DNA of 64,000 nucleotides from Welwitschia mirabilis (GCA_051453625.1 JBOZIK010000001.1:37750016-37814015), one strand, 5' to 3'; positions 20,843 to 35,013 are shown, counted from the stretch's first letter. Notes: generated by a model from the sequence alone, not told the origin. Made by a program: numbers and translations.

Positions 20843-23825
20843 TTCACCTAACCACACCTACATGGACATAACTTAGTGACATACAACTAAGCTTATTATT
20901 GGTTAATACTCTAACCAAAGTCTTATGCTTTGTTAGTATATCATGGAAGTCTCATACTTGACCTAAGGGCAGAGTTTGAGTGGATTTTTAAAAATAGATA
21001 AGATGTTCTGTATGATCGAATTCATGAAAAATAGGTAGCATAACTTGTATAGCAAGGTTACATGACTTAACAAGTGGATGTATTATAAGGGTGTTTGATT
21101 GTACTACCTTGTAAGAGGGAGTGTGCTACACATTAGACTAGGTTATCACATGTTGTTAACTCCATAATTTCCTAATTCAAAACCTAATTCCATTTTATAA
21201 TTAGCTTGAAATTGAATGACAATATATGGTTTAACCCTTATTTGGATCATTCCAAGCACACAATGGATTATACATGTTTCATTAGTTGCACATATTAAAT
21301 TATAGCCTAGCTATCAATAAGATAAAATTGGATATTTTTAGTTAATATAGAAGTTTGAATTCTTTTTGGAATTCTTTTTCTTTCTAAATTTAGACTTAAT
21401 TGAATACATGTCCATACATTACTGTCACTTCTTCAGTATTATGATATTTGCCTTTTAGCAAATTTGCATTCATCTTTTTCCATACATAGCTCTATTCTAG
21501 CTGACAGAGGAACCACATGTACAATTGGGGTTAGATTGTGTTAGTAATCGAATATTTTTTTTTTCCTGGTTTACTGACCTTTACCTTCCACTCACCTTGT
21601 GATGGGTTCTTGGTTATGAACATCACAAGCTTCATTATTATATCTTTTCTATAGCATAGCAATATGTTGTACATTTTGTCACTTGTATTACATTGCAATG
21701 AATTAAACTTCTGTAAGCATGTTTCTATGGACTTGATTGTCTAATTTTTTATTATATGATTGAGAGGCCTACTCACAAATGCTACTAATGACATTGGACA
21801 AATATTTTTGTATGTTTGCAATCTTTTTTAGACTAGTAAAATATAAGCTAGAGTATACTAGGATTAACAATCAAGAATTTCATACTATCTTGTTTAGATA
21901 TGTGCTTCCTATTTCTTAACTGTTGCTATCATGTCTATAAATTTGTGCATTACTGTTGTTAAAGAATATTATTATTTTATGATATCTGACAAAGCACAAG
22001 ATCAAGGGAAAGTTTTTCAAAATCACACTATCAAGCTATCTAAAAAAAGGGGTTGAAAGTGCCTTAAGAATAGGGATATTTCCTTTTATTTTAGATGGTT
22101 CTTATGTGCATATGCATTTTATTTTATAATGAAATTTTGTGTTATACTAAGCAGTGATAGTTAATTCATCACTTATCTTTTAGTTTTTAATGTCTTGTCA
22201 TTTCATGGCAGATGGGAGATTTGATTAGCAAAATCATGTTTTAGGTGTAGTGTGCCATTAAATTTTGGCACTATTATGAGCAATGTGCTAGTCAGCAAAT
22301 GACAAAGATGGAGACTTTAAGGGTTGATAGAGTTGCAATTTGGTGTCAGTTTTACTTTAAATGGTTACCACAACTCAAAGGTCTTCCCTAGTCATATGTT
22401 TCAGGTCATAAGGATTCCATAAGTTTCTCACATGGTTTGACCTAAATCTAATACATGCTCCATATAGCTCATGAGAATAGAAGTGCTTGAAACTGATTCA
22501 TGGCATATGACTTTGCTTAATTAGTTCTTATGTATAAATAGGTCATGATAGTGACTTACTATCCATTTGACTTATTTCCAAGATACAGTGTATGAGGTTT
22601 TATCATTGCTTTCTAGGTGTTCAAAATGAAATTCAAAATTTTATAGAACTTCATGTTTCAAAATCTATTACAAAGCAAGAGAAAATTTATTTCATTAAAG
22701 CTAGACCCAATGTTATGACCTATTGAAGCTTGTTGAAAATTGCATATGTCCATGCCTTGTTAGCGCTTTTTACTTCATACTTTAGAATCTTAGTCTAATT
22801 TTAAAATTTAGTTTTGTATCATTGTAAGGTTATTATTATGATAAGTAATTTGATATTCATTTCACAAAAAATTGTACCAGGACATGGGATGTCACAATGA
22901 CATAAAACAATGTTGACATAACCTAAGGCTTATGATCGTGATGATGTGGCAATGGCCTATTGCAGCCAAACATGAGTAATGATAGTGTCAATGATAATTA
23001 GGTTTACAAGTCACAATAAATGGCAAACAACATGCAGCCACATGGAAATAAAGAAAGCAAGATATGTCATGATTTAAGGACTCAAAGGCCAAATGATTAG
23101 ATTGGACACAATGATATGATGTAGCCATCTTGGAATACCATGTTTAATTTTTTATTTAATCTTATATAATGTTTGAATTTGGCTATGTGAATGAGGATTT
23201 AAGATTGCCTTATTTTGATTGCATGCCAAGTGAAACATGAAAGTGGACACACAAACTACAACATTGAATTGGAAAATCAATTGACATTACTATTATATTC
23301 AAATTGTTATGATCATAATAAACATCAACATGTTTATGAATGATCTCAATTGGTTTTATAAATTTCTCACATTAATCTCATATTACATGTGAAAGAAAAT
23401 AGAGAGTAGAATATAGAGAAAACAAAAACTATGGAGATGTAAGGGAACTTGTGGGCTGGTTATTTCCATTCTCACATTAGGTTAACCTTAAAAGAACATG
23501 AAAATAATGAAAAGAATGAAAACAAGATGGGAAAGAAGGGGTATTAATGACTACGACTGCATCTAAGTCCACATTCCTTTTCTAAAGAAGACCTAAAACT
23601 TGATCGCACTTGATTAGAAGTTTTTTAACAATTTAAAACACCATTATCATATCTTTTCTATAACAAAGTATAATGGTGCATTTCTTTTATAATATGTGCA
23701 TCATATTTGATTAAGTTAGACTTGTATATATGAAATTAAAAATGTTTTTTATGGACTTATTATCCCATTATTTATTATATTTCCTAATAGAACTAAACAC
23801 TTACTTTATATTTTGATAATTGTAT
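20843..23825. other. 3-kb non-coding interior between two direct repeats
   Basis: I found no gag, protease, polymerase or integrase fragment on either strand and no long open frame. With flanking direct repeats this resembles a large non-autonomous LTR derivative (LARD). Neither a primer-binding site nor a polypurine tract could be identified, so that is only a suggestion. Confidence 0.4.
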
Positions 23826-24657
23826 TGTGACACTCCATTTTTTCCTTAGTCTAATTAAGCACTATTTTTTTTAATATCTACCTTCATTCTTTAACAATAT
23901 TACTTGATAGGCATAGTAGAACCTAGAATTAAATTTTATTTATTAGCATTTTTATATTTTGAGAAAAACAAATCATCTTATTATTATATATTTATCTATA
24001 ATTAATTCCTAGGTTATTTTGATTCACAAACAATAGCGATGTCATAAGTTTGTATCCCCAAATTTTTTCTAGATTTTCATCATATAGATGATATTTTATA
24101 AATAGTTGAGGAGATGTAAACTTGTTATAAACATACATGAATAAGTTTAAAATAATACCTAACCAATATAATAAGAGGTTATAACTCCCATGAATGGCAT
24201 TTCAACTCAATATCCAGCCACCCTTTCAATATGAGCTGGTTCTACTTCAGACTCTAAATTATATAAACATAGTTGGGCTTAACTTTATAGGCTTACGCTT
24301 TAGTTCTATATGCCTTCAATATAGGTAACGTGTAGTATGTGAGGTGGGTGCATGCTTACAAATGACCTCCACTTTCTTGAAACATTTCCAAATGTGCAAC
24401 ATGATCCATCGATGCCAAGGGCTAGCAATATTAAGTTGGAGTAAATTCACATATCAATAAGATAGGAGAGTAATGATTAAATTCACTTCCAAGAGGATAT
24501 TATAATAAAAAGAATGTAATGCAATCCATCTTGATGAGGACATCGATAAACATTATTATGATTATCTTGATTTAGTCTCATTCAATGAATACACACACAA
24601 ATGCATGCATATAATTCTAGCTAATGTGGATATTTAATGGATTATTTACTTAGTTAT
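23826..24657 (+). repeat. LTR-like direct repeat, right copy
   Basis: Begins TGTGACACTCC, a common style of plant LTR start, and is continuous without gaps. It ends with the same TTTACTTAGTTA as the left copy. It serves as the reference showing that the 722-N gap in the left copy hides little or nothing. Confidence 0.7.
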
Positions 24658-26564
24658 AATAATTCTAATAATCATTAGGTTGATTTTATAAAAACAATTA
24701 TAAAAGAGAAAACAAGCATTCTAGAACATCTCTATATTTAAAATTATAGTAATGAAAATTTAAATAAAGAAAATATTATTTTATTTTCTTTCTTTTAATA
24801 ACACTAACAAACTTCAAAATGTATCAAATTTTATCTTAATAATGTACTTAATGAAACTAATCCATACTTGGAGCTATGCTAATCCTGGTAGCATTCTTCC
24901 ATGCTTACATGACAATCTCCATTGTGTAAAGAAGATAAATAAATAAATATAATTTAAAAATAGTTATTAAGATATAATTCTTTATACACGATTCATATAG
25001 TTATATTATAAGTTAAACAAATAAGTGATAAATCAAGGACTATCTATGTTACTTAAACTACTAAGGTGAAAATTCTTATAACCATGTACATTCAAAGTAA
25101 GATAAAGGAAAAAGGTCAAAGAGATATTTCTCTAAATAAAATATTATTCCTAAGTAAATTTGACTTAATGCTATTAATAGAAACTTATCTTTTACACTTA
25201 AATTACCAATAAAGTTTTATGTCATAATTTTTCTATAATTTAATGAGCTATCATAATAAAAAATTTGATAATTAATTAATTATGAAGAAAAATAAATTAG
25301 AATAGTTTTTCATAAATTAGATTCATAATAGGATCCTTAGAAAATAACTTAAGCTATTCTAGAATTCTAAAAATATTATTTCTAAGGTTATGATTGAAGG
25401 TTAAAAACTATCAAATTTTCTAAAACTATAGTGCTACTACACTACTTAAAATAATCCTACCTTTCAAAATACTTTGAGTTTTTTAAATGAATTAAGATGT
25501 TTTGGAAAGCTTACTTAATTCCATGCAACTTAGGATGCTCAATGTTTTAGATATTTTAACTACTACTTATAAAAATGTAATTTAATTGCTTACTATTTTT
25601 TGCATTTATTTTCTAACATATTTTAACAAATAAATTTCTTAAAAATTATTACACATTAGAAAAATTATTGTTTTTACATTTTCACAATAATAACATAATT
25701 CTAGACTTACAAAAACATTTTCACTAATTTATACCTATTAATTAACAAGCTAAGATGTTTTTAATAGATGCCTTTATTCTAGAGATTTAATTTTCACTAT
25801 AAAAAATATGGTAAAGTTTAATGATGAATATAATAATTATTTATGGAATATCTTAAACTAAATTTAATAATTTAAATTATTTTAGAAAGAAAAATCAAAT
25901 CAAATAAAAAAAACCATTTAGTATAAGCATTAGGATTTCCATAAAAGAGTACAAGCCTAAAAGAGCTTTTTGAGGATTAGACCTTTGCCCCTAGTAAGAT
26001 GGATCCAATGCATAATGGATAAGAATAAAATCTTAAAATAAACATGGGTACCCAAATTTCATTTTTTTTTCTTTTTATAGTGAACCCACTGGTTTCTTGG
26101 CCATAATCATCTATTAGTAACCTCCATCACCAAGCATAAGAGACCTCTCATATCTCTCTAGAACATATATATATATATATTTAGTGTTTTAAGGTAACCA
26201 TAACAATGGCCTAATGCAATATATCATCACTCTTAGAATATTTAAAAAATATCATATGGATGACATGAGTAAAAAGCTTACTTAAAAAGTTTAGTAAGTT
26301 CTTGACAATTGAAGACTAATGAAGATCCACGTTTAAGAATCCTTAACTCCAAGCTATTAGAAATGACTATCCTAGAGAGGAGTGTTGAATAAGATAGCTA
26401 AGCTAATTTTTACAATTTGAAAACTTAACTCTACATTTACTTAATATGAATTTTCAACCAAATAACTAAGTTTAAGTCTCAATTTAATTATGATAATAAT
26501 TCATATATTTCTATAAAGACAAAACATTACTTTCTCATAAAATACACTATATAATAAATAAGAA
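24658..26564. other. AT-rich stretch, nothing recognised
   Basis: Very AT-rich. Apart from an (AT)n run at about 26165-26180, no repeat, gene or RNA was supported. Confidence 0.5.
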
Positions 26565-26880
26565 CAAGGACAATGTATAGAAAACAAGCCTAATTTCCTT
26601 ATTCCAATGTAGCCTCTAACTGCACATTAATAAAACTTTACAGTAGTTCTTCACCAAGACAATTGGGATTTTATATTAATTCTTAGCATTAATTATAAGC
26701 TAAATCCTTAACTTGTAGTCATAATATAATGTCGATAAATATTGGAAGGAGAGATAGAGACTATGATTATAATGAAAGAACCATGGACAATTTGACAAAA
26801 GAAGACAATTAATACAAATACCTAGTTATATATAGAAGATAGATTATAACTATTATAGGGCACTAGAATGAATGAAAGTG
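26565..26880 (+). repeat. Dispersed repeat, second copy of 11260-11700
   Basis: Carries the AAAACAAGCCTAATTTCC block, the TCCAATGTAGCCTC block and the AGTTATATATAGAAGATAGATTATAACTATTATA-type region seen in the 11-kb copy, without its gap. Function unknown. Confidence 0.55.
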
Positions 26881-27879
26881 ATTATTAGGGTCTTGGAAAT
26901 GGATTGGAATCCCTAGGAAATTTTGGAATGGTTGATACTAGTTCTTAATAGATAGATTTACACTAATCATTAGCTTGATGATCGATTCCTATAAGCTAGA
27001 CGTCAACCCCTTTTGTTACATTCATCTTTTATAAAGTGGATGGTTCGCCTCAGGTTTAGAGCTAGTTAACCCTTGATGTTATGTTCTTAATATTATCTAT
27101 GGTTTGTCAACCCACTGAATTGCTAGATCAATCTAGATGATTGAATTATTTGTCACATGTGGTAGATTCCTTATTGACATGATTAGAAATTTATGAGTAT
27201 CAAGTAGTTAATCCCTTAAAGAATGCTGATTATCTATCTAGGCATTTTTCAACATTTCAATTATCCGATCAATCTAGGCTTACTTAATGATTTGTCTAAC
27301 TTGAATGATGTTTGTATCAAATCCAATGTAGTCTTTAGAACGACTCTAATGAATATCCAGTATTGACTTAAAAATACTATCATTTTATTACTTCACCAGA
27401 TATTATTTAGCATGTCATCAATAGATAACTAAGAGATGTAATAAATTTTCTCTTTGTTATTGATGATAACCAAATTAACAATGTTACTCTTATTCATTAA
27501 GATAGTTATCCCCCTAAGTGAGTGCTCCCCCTAAATACATATATTTACTAATAAAATCAGTTTATACTATATTGATTATTGAAATGCATAAAAAGCAAGA
27601 AAATTCTCACCTTAATGATGTGCTAAAGATATCAAATAATTTCAAGCTGTCAAAAAAAATGTAAAGCTAATAGACATGTTATCATAATTGAATAAAGTTG
27701 TAATACATGTCATGTCCATAATAAAATAAAACATCTCACTACATACTAATATAAAAAACACAACACTATATAATAATACTATTTCTATCTTCCCTTTTAT
27801 AATCAATGAAAATAGGATTGTAATAAATGAGTAAGTAGAATTGAAATCATAGATTCTAATCAAACTCATTAGAGTGATG

Positions 27880-29990
27880 TGTGGTGATAGGAGCTACAAC
27901 TAATGGTATGCTGTGATGATCTTATAAGGGATGAAGGAGTAGACATGATGGCTGATGATAAAATAGGTAGAGTGGAAATGGAACTCTATGGAGTGATGAG
28001 GCCAATGAATATAAATCAAGGATGCATATACTAGAATGATGCTCTAAGTTTAGGACATGATGATAAAGGCTCCTATGGAGATGAAGGATAAGATGGTGCT
28101 GGTGGATCCTCTATTTGCCTAAGTGATGGAGTAGGTTCCTCCTGCTACATCTTCTTCTCCTCCTCTAAGTTCTCTTTTTTATCTCCCTCCTTAAAATCCT
28201 TATTATCCTCTTCCTCTTCATCATCTAATACCTCATCTAATTCCTTTTACTTAGGAATCCTAGTATGAAGAAATGTGAGAAGATCCATCATTAGGTTTGT
28301 AGGTTCTTTAGAGCATGTAACATAAGAATGATAGGATGAAGAAGATGCATGGGAGAACTCTGTTCCTTTATCATGTAAGGGTTTCTGAATAGGATCTACC
28401 TCAAACAAGTGCATGCAAGACAATGTAGAATAGTTGAAAGGTNNNNNNNNNNNNNNNNNNNNNNNNNNNNNNNNNNNNNNNNNNNNNNNNNNNNNNNNNN
28501 NNNNNNNNNNNNNNNNNNNNNNNNNNNNNNNNNNNNNNNNNNNNNNNNNNNNNNNNNNNNNNNNNNNNNNNNNNNNNNNNNNNNNNNNNNNNNNNNNNNN
28601 NNNNNNNNNNNNNNNNNNNNNNNNNNNNNNNNNNNNNNNNNNNNNNNNNNNNNNNNNNNNNNNNNNNNNNNNNNNNNNNNNNNNNNNNNNNNNNNNNNNN
28701 NNNNNNNNNNNNNNNNNNNNNNNNNNNNNNNNNNNNNNNNNNNNNNNNNNNNNNNNNNNNNNNNNNNNNNNNNNNNNNNNNNNNNNNNNNNNNNNNNNNN
28801 NNNNNNNNNNNNNNNNNNNNNNNNNNNNNNNNNNNNNNNNNNNNNNNNNNNNNNNNNNNNNNNNNNNNNNNNNNNNNNNNNNNNNNNNNNNNNNNNNNNN
28901 NNNNNNNNNNNNNNNNNNNNNNNNNNNNNNNNNNNNNNNNNNNNNNNNNNNNNNNNNNNNNNNNNNNNNNNNNNNNNNNNNNNNNNNNNNNNNNNNNNNN
29001 NNNNNNNNNNNNNNNNNNNNNNNNNNNNNNNNNNNNNNNNNNNNNNNNNNNNNNNNNNNNNNNNNNNNNNNNNNNNNNNNNNNNNNNNNNNNNNNNNNNN
29101 NNNNNNNNNNNNNNNNNNNNNNNNNNNNNNNNNNNNNNNNNNNNNNNNNNNNNNNNNNNNNNNNNNNNNNGTAACATTGTGCTACAATAGAGGTATACAG
29201 AAGTGGTGGCATAATTCCATAATTAAAACCCCATATTAAAGAGTCTTGTTCTCAAACTAAATGGTGTGCACTAGAAATTTGATGGTAATGAGTGTTGCAT
29301 CAATATTTTACAATGAATAAATCCAATGAAGAAACCTAAGACTATAAATGATGACATCATCCCTATGTCCATCAAAAGGAAGAAGGATGTACTTAAAATT
29401 AAGTGTAAAACTTTGTACAGTGCAATCAGATGTGTGGCTCTGAAGGTAATCGAGGACTCCCAATCAAAATCAGCATTGTAAAGATATAAACATGCTAAAA
29501 TCATTGAAAGTAATCAAATTCTAAGAACAAAAAATTAAAAAGTCCACCATATGGAATATGGAGAACTTGAGAAATAGTGCCTTATGTTACCCTAAAATCA
29601 ACACATAAGATCATGGTCTTTAATATTGAGTCATGGATGGATATGATCTTAATATTGATATAAAATAAGGTAGCCACCTTTGAAAAATGACTTCTGGACA
29701 AGGTGCCAATAGAGGTTCCCACTCTTGATACCCAAAGATCTATTCCACTGAAAGGTAAAGAGATTTAAATTTTACTATTTGGATTTCCCTTTCTTTGAGC
29801 ATGTCTTAGATTTAAAATCATTGTTAGAGTGCATCCATGTCTGATTATCCATGTGGGTGAATAGATTTACCTATCTAGAGATAGAGGCTTCAGCCTCCTT
29901 TGCCTTCATAAAGCATGAAAGTCTGAAAATCATCTACACTTAAATCACATTGTTAGAACCATTGATAAGAATATAAAATCATTAATATAA
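27880..29990 (-). pseudogene. Gag-like 'putative plant transposon protein' relic, unit 1
   Basis: Minus-strand fragments read EWEPLLAPCPEVIFQRWLPY (about 29720) and LPFDGHRDDVIIYSLRFLHW (about 29340). This has the same form as LPLAGHYDESSCYRAYL in the 38-kb copy. After the 728-N gap (28443-29170) come a serine-rich segment and an acidic tail (DEVLDDEEEEDNKD near 28210). Frame changes and stops are frequent. This domain occurs in many plant LTR elements and is not a host gene. Confidence 0.55.
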
Positions 29991-30576
29991 TTCTAAAAAA
30001 TATACTAATATAAATAGACAGTGCCAAAACACACATCATATGGTGATAATATATCATAAAAATAAATTAATGTGAAATTTTGCATAAAAGATTGAAATGA
30101 ATGTGACAAGGTTAAGAAAATATGTTGATTAATATCATACATATAGGAATTGAAAATAATGAGATACATACAATCTAATGGATGAATCAAACTTGTTAAT
30201 ATATATAATTAGATCACAAAACAAAAAAAAATTCACTAAAAAGATTTAACAGTTCATGAAGGAATGAAAAGAATGAGGAAAAACTAGTTTGAATTTAGCT
30301 AATGAGAATGCAAAAAGGAAAAACAAAACAAAAATGTAGAAATAATGAACAAGAAATGAGATACATTTAAAAAATTTAAAATTATAAATAAACTTTAATC
30401 AAACCTATGAATCGTTAGGCAGTGCTAAAAAAGAGTAAAGGAATGATGCTCAAAGATGATTAGATTCCTTTAAAAAGTTAAGAAAAAAGCTAAACTATCC
30501 TTTTTCAAGGTTAAAGAGCACTAGAAGGTGAATAGAAGAGAGTAAAATAAAGACAATAAATACGAACCGTACCTTA

Positions 30577-30584
30577 AATTTATA
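30577..30584 (-). promoter_or_regulatory. LTR TATA box of unit 1
   Basis: The minus strand reads TTCTATAAATTTAAGG. It lies between the motif array and the gag-like frame, the expected U3/R position. Confidence 0.45.
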
Positions 30585-30959
30585 GAATGATGTGGACTAA
30601 TAGTGGATGATCAACCCCTAGGGTTTAGCTGGTTGACCATTTCAAAGAGACTAATACAACTTTAATCAAGGATATTTAATGTTTAAACATAAGCCAACTA
30701 GCTCAATCAACCCATTAAAACATAGATCAACTAACTAAATACTTAAAAACAATGACAAGAAGTGTGGTTCACTTAATAAATCACCCATTAGGATCAACCA
30801 CCTATAAGAGTAGGTTGATCCTTTAATAAAGCTTTAAAGTTATGAAAAATTAAAAAATAAGGTTAGATTCTAAATTAAGAAAAAAAGATAAGAAAGTATA
30901 GAATTGAAGACAATAAGGAATATGATATAGATTAGAAAGAATAAAGTTTTGAAGGACTT

Positions 30960-33900
30960 AAGGACAAGGAACTAAGTTTAAGTATTTACATACAAAGGCA
31001 AACTAGTCTTGAGAGAGTGTTTTGTGAGAATATTAGCTAGTTGATAATTAGTGGGAACATACTTAATTATAACCTCCTTGGAATCTACATGATATCTAAT
31101 CAAGTAATGATGAATATCAACATTTTTAATTTTAGAATAAAGTATAGGAATATTGGAAGTATGGATGGCACTAGAATTGTCAAAAAATATTAGAGTATAA
31201 CTTTCATAGATGTCAAGATCTAGTAAGATATGATAAATCCATAAGACTTTGGCTGCATAACTACCAACTACTATATATTTAACTTCAATAGTGGATAAGG
31301 CTATAAAAAATTATTCTTAAGATGTCCAACTTACTAAACAAGATCCTAAGAAAAAATAATGATCACTAGGGCTTTTCCTATCATGCATAAAACTAGTCCA
31401 ATCAGCATCACACAAGGCAAATAAATTTAAAGTAGTATCTTTAGAAAATCAAATGCGATAATGTAAGCTCATTTTACATACTTGAGAATTTGTTTGATAG
31501 TTTTAGATGAGATTATTCAGATTTGGATTGATACTTGGAACATAGTTTTACCAAAAAAGTAACATTAAGAGTGATGTTAGATGTACTTATAGTGAAATAG
31601 ATAAGAATCCCAATCATGTTTCTATAAAGTTTGGTGTCAACATCCTTTTCACTTTCATTTGTATTAATTTTGTCATTCACTCGCATTGGAGTTGATGTTG
31701 GTTTGCATTGATCTAGACCAAACCTCTTGATGAGTTCACTTAAAAATTTTTGTTAAGACAAGAATGTACCATTTTTTCTTTTCTTTACTTATAATACAGT
31801 AACCATTCATAACTCACCTGGATGGCTCATTTAAAAAATAACTAGTCATTAGATTAGTAAACTCATGATACATAGAGTCCATGGTTTCTTCAAAGATGAT
31901 ATCATTAATATAAATTTTCACAAGTAAGAAATATGAATTTACCCTTTTTATAAACATAGTTTTATCTATTTTACCTCTAATAAATTCATGAGTTAAAATA
32001 AAAAAAGTAAGTTTTTCATTCCATGCTCTTGGTGGTCATTTTATTTCATAGAATGTCTTTTTCAATGTATAAACATGATGAGGATGTCCTAATTATTCAA
32101 AACTAGGGGGTTGTTCTACCTATATAAGTTCATTTAAGGTTTAATTTAAGAAATTACTTTTTACATCCATTTGATCATTCTTGAAATTGTAGAACCAAAA
32201 GAAACAAAGAAAACGTGAATAGACTCTAATCTAGTAATAATGACAAATGTTTCTTTGAAATTAATACCTTTTAGTAGAGTATAAATTTGTGCCACCAACC
32301 TTGCTCTATTTCTTACCACTTGGGAGTTATTATTTAACTTGTTTTGGAAAATCCATTGGGTACCAATAACACGTGATCACTTAGCCTAGAAACAAGCTTC
32401 CAAACTTCACTTTTTTTGAATTTATCATGTTCTTCTTGCATAGCATTAATCCAAAATTCATCTTATTCAAATTTTTTAAAAGAATTAGGTTTTAAGGTTG
32501 AAAAAAATACAAATGATTGTACAAATTAAGATTCTTGTCTTAACCTTATTAAACACATTACTAATAAAAAATTCAATAGGAAAATCCGTAGGCATAATTG
32601 TTTCTTTATAGGTTAAGGTTTTTTAATAAGGCAAGGAAGGTAAGGAAATAGAAGTTTGCCCATTTGATTTAAATATTTTACAAATTAATTCTACTTCATC
32701 ATCATCATTTCCATTTTTTTGACTACTTTTATTAATCCTAACATGAACACATTCCTTGATTCTACTCAAGTTTGGTTAAACACTTGATAGGCTTTACTAG
32801 TTTTAGAGTATCTAAGGAAAATTCCTTTTGAAGATTTAGAATTAAAATTATTTGTTACATTATCATTCTTTAGTATACAAAATTTACTACTAAATATTTT
32901 AAAATATGATACATTTGACATCTTTTCTTTCCACATCTTATAAGAAGTTTTAGTTCTACCAGGTTTAGGATGAGAATGGTTAGATATATAGCAAGTAGTA
33001 TTGAGAGATTTAATTCAAAATATCTTAGCTACGTCATTTTATTGAATGATTATCCTAATCATTTATTGAAGAATCCTATTATTTATTTCAACAACACCAT
33101 TTTGTTGTGGACTTCTTGGGGTAGAAAACTCATGACACATTTCTTCTCACACCATTCATCAAAAGATTCATTTTCAAATTCTCCTATAGAACTAATTCTA
33201 ATATTTTTAATATTATATCTTGTTTCACTTTCTAGTCTGCTATACAAGATTTAAAGTTTTTCAAAGGATTTATTTTTGTGTCTTAGAAATGGAGTCCAAG
33301 AGAATCTACTAAAACTATGATTAAAACATATTTCTTTTCATTAAAACTTTCTATAGGGATAGGACTTATAAGATAAAGATGAAGTAAATCTAGAAAGCAT
33401 TGAGAGGAAAATTGATTAATTTTATAAAATCTCTTTCTAATTTATTTTTCTAATTAATAAGCTATACAAATATTTCCTTTTACTTTGCTTAAAATAAAAA
33501 TTCCCTTATTAATACTATGTTTAGAGATATTATAAAGGTTCTTATAGTTAATGTGATTAAGACATTTGTGCCACAATTTACTTTCTTTGGAAGCAAAGGG
33601 GGATAAACATTTACTACTCATTGGTTGCCTAATGGAATAAATATTTTCATCCTTATTATCAGACAAAATAATATTTCCATATTTATCTCAAACATGATAA
33701 TTTAAAGTACTAAAAATAACATGCATACCTTTATTACAAATTTGACTAATGCTAGGGAGGTTGTGCTTTAGTCCATTGAGATAGAGAACATTGTGTACTA
33801 TTGAAAAGTCTTCATTAACTACTATGCTAACACCTTCCACCAATGTCTTTAAATGTTACAACCCCTCCATTACATTTGTCCATATTTGTGAATCTACTAG

Positions 33901-34325
33901 CGGCTGATAATGTGGTATGAGTCAAAAGACTTATATAAAGTTTTTCATTACTCCATCTATTATTAAAGTAAGGCTTTTTCTTGATAAATTGATAGCTAAA
34001 TAAAGTTATAAATCAGAAAAATACATTGCTTATAAAATAATTAAGTTTAGTATGTCTAAACCTACTTAAAAAATTACATAAGAGAAATTTCTTAATTTTA
34101 TTACTAAATTCAACATTTCAAGAGTAAGGTTGAGTATCATCTAATTTATGATTTGGATACAATAAGCCTTTACTATTGGAAAGTTATAAAGCTTTGCTAG
34201 ATTTAGCTGACACCAAGGTAGAAGATAGAGGAGTAACATATCCAAGACCAATTTTATCACTAGGTGCTCTTTACTTCTAGAGCATTATTTCCAATGAATT
34301 GTTACCTATGAAAAACTTCAATATA
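30960..34325 (-). pseudogene. Ty1/copia gag-pol relic, minus strand
   Basis: In minus-strand order: a gag tail and protease-side segment near 34250-33840; GLKHNLPSISQICNKG (about 33760) and the GAG-pre-integrase block LWHKCLNHINYKNLYNISK (about 33570); a degraded integrase (33450-32450); reverse transcriptase (about 32350-31330); and RNase H with IALSTIEVKYIVVGSY, FFDNSSAIHTSN and YHVDSKEVIIKYVPTNYQLA (31300-30985). The catalytic YVDDI box reads YINDI (about 31895-31910), so the first Asp of the pair is lost. Stops and shifts are many. Its right end meets the LTR of the plus-strand copia at about 34330, suggesting it was cut by that insertion. No own LTR was recognised. Confidence 0.85.
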
Positions 34326-34489
34326 ATTTTGTTAGATTATGTTTTGCCAATTTATGTCAAACTAATGTTTTCTATATAGCAAATTTTGTGTATCTTATGC
34401 AAAAGATGTTAAATTTCTTATAGGTTGAAAGATGGAATTGAAATCATAAACTTCTAAGTACTAGAAACCTATTAGTTATTTTATCCTCT

Positions 34490-34925
34490 TGATGGGGTTG
34501 ACTAGATTTTTGATGGGGTCGACTGAACCTGTAACCTCAAGAACCAGTGTTCTTGAACTGAATGAAAAGAAGTCGACTAGATCTTTATGGATTTGATTGA
34601 ATTTGAGGACCTAATAAACAACATCCTGAACTAAATGACAAGGGGTCTACCAGACCTATGATGGAGTCGACTGGATCTGAGCAATGTACAACTAGTACAC
34701 CTGAGCCGATCATCATGGGGTCAACCAGATACCTGAAGGAGTTGACCAGACTCAATGCTGAAAACTAAAACAAATTTTATTAGGAGGAGCAGGTGATTAG
34801 ATAATGTAGCGAGCGTAAACCTAGATGGAGTTGACCGGACAGGCCATAAGAAATTGAAATAAATGAATTTCTTCTTTAGGTGACCTGTGTAACTCAGGAT
34901 ACCATATGGGGTCGACCGAACGAAA
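34490..34925 (+). repeat. Array of GGGGTCGACCxGA motifs in the copia LTR
   Basis: Nine variants of GGGGT(C/T)GAC(C/T)AGA occur in about 430 bp (near 34494, 34517, 34571, 34647, 34665, 34718, 34740, 34828 and 34907), separated by irregular 20-90 bp. The core GTCGAC is palindromic. The 3' LTR (40130-40520) has about ten equivalents. This looks like a U3 array of protein-binding sites rather than a simple tandem repeat. Confidence 0.7.
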
Positions 34926-35013
34926 CAAAAGTAAAATTTTTTAAACTTTATGTATCCATTATGTAGCCATTAGAAGCGCAGTTTAAATGTAATAAACCCT
35001 AAAAAACCTCTAA

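Larger units (their letters stand above)
26930..30950 (-). mobile_element. LTR unit with only a gag-like gene (unit 1, minus strand)
   Basis: Read on the minus strand: an LTR-like block (about 30950-30400) with repeated GTTGATC/GGTCAACC motifs and a TATA box at 30577-30584; a broken gag-like frame (29990-27880) split by a 728-N gap; purine-rich AGGGGGAG runs at 27510-27536; and a second LTR-like block (about 27480-26930), again with GATTGATC and GGGTTGAC motifs. No protease, reverse transcriptase or integrase is seen between the LTR-like blocks, although the gap could hide up to its own length. The structure resembles non-autonomous TR-GAG elements. Exact LTR ends were not found. Confidence 0.5.

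Noticed and set aside
28247-29239. Four long open frames on both strands
   Set aside because: They are open only because they cross 728 Ns. Only the flanking minus-strand gag-like fragments carry meaning.
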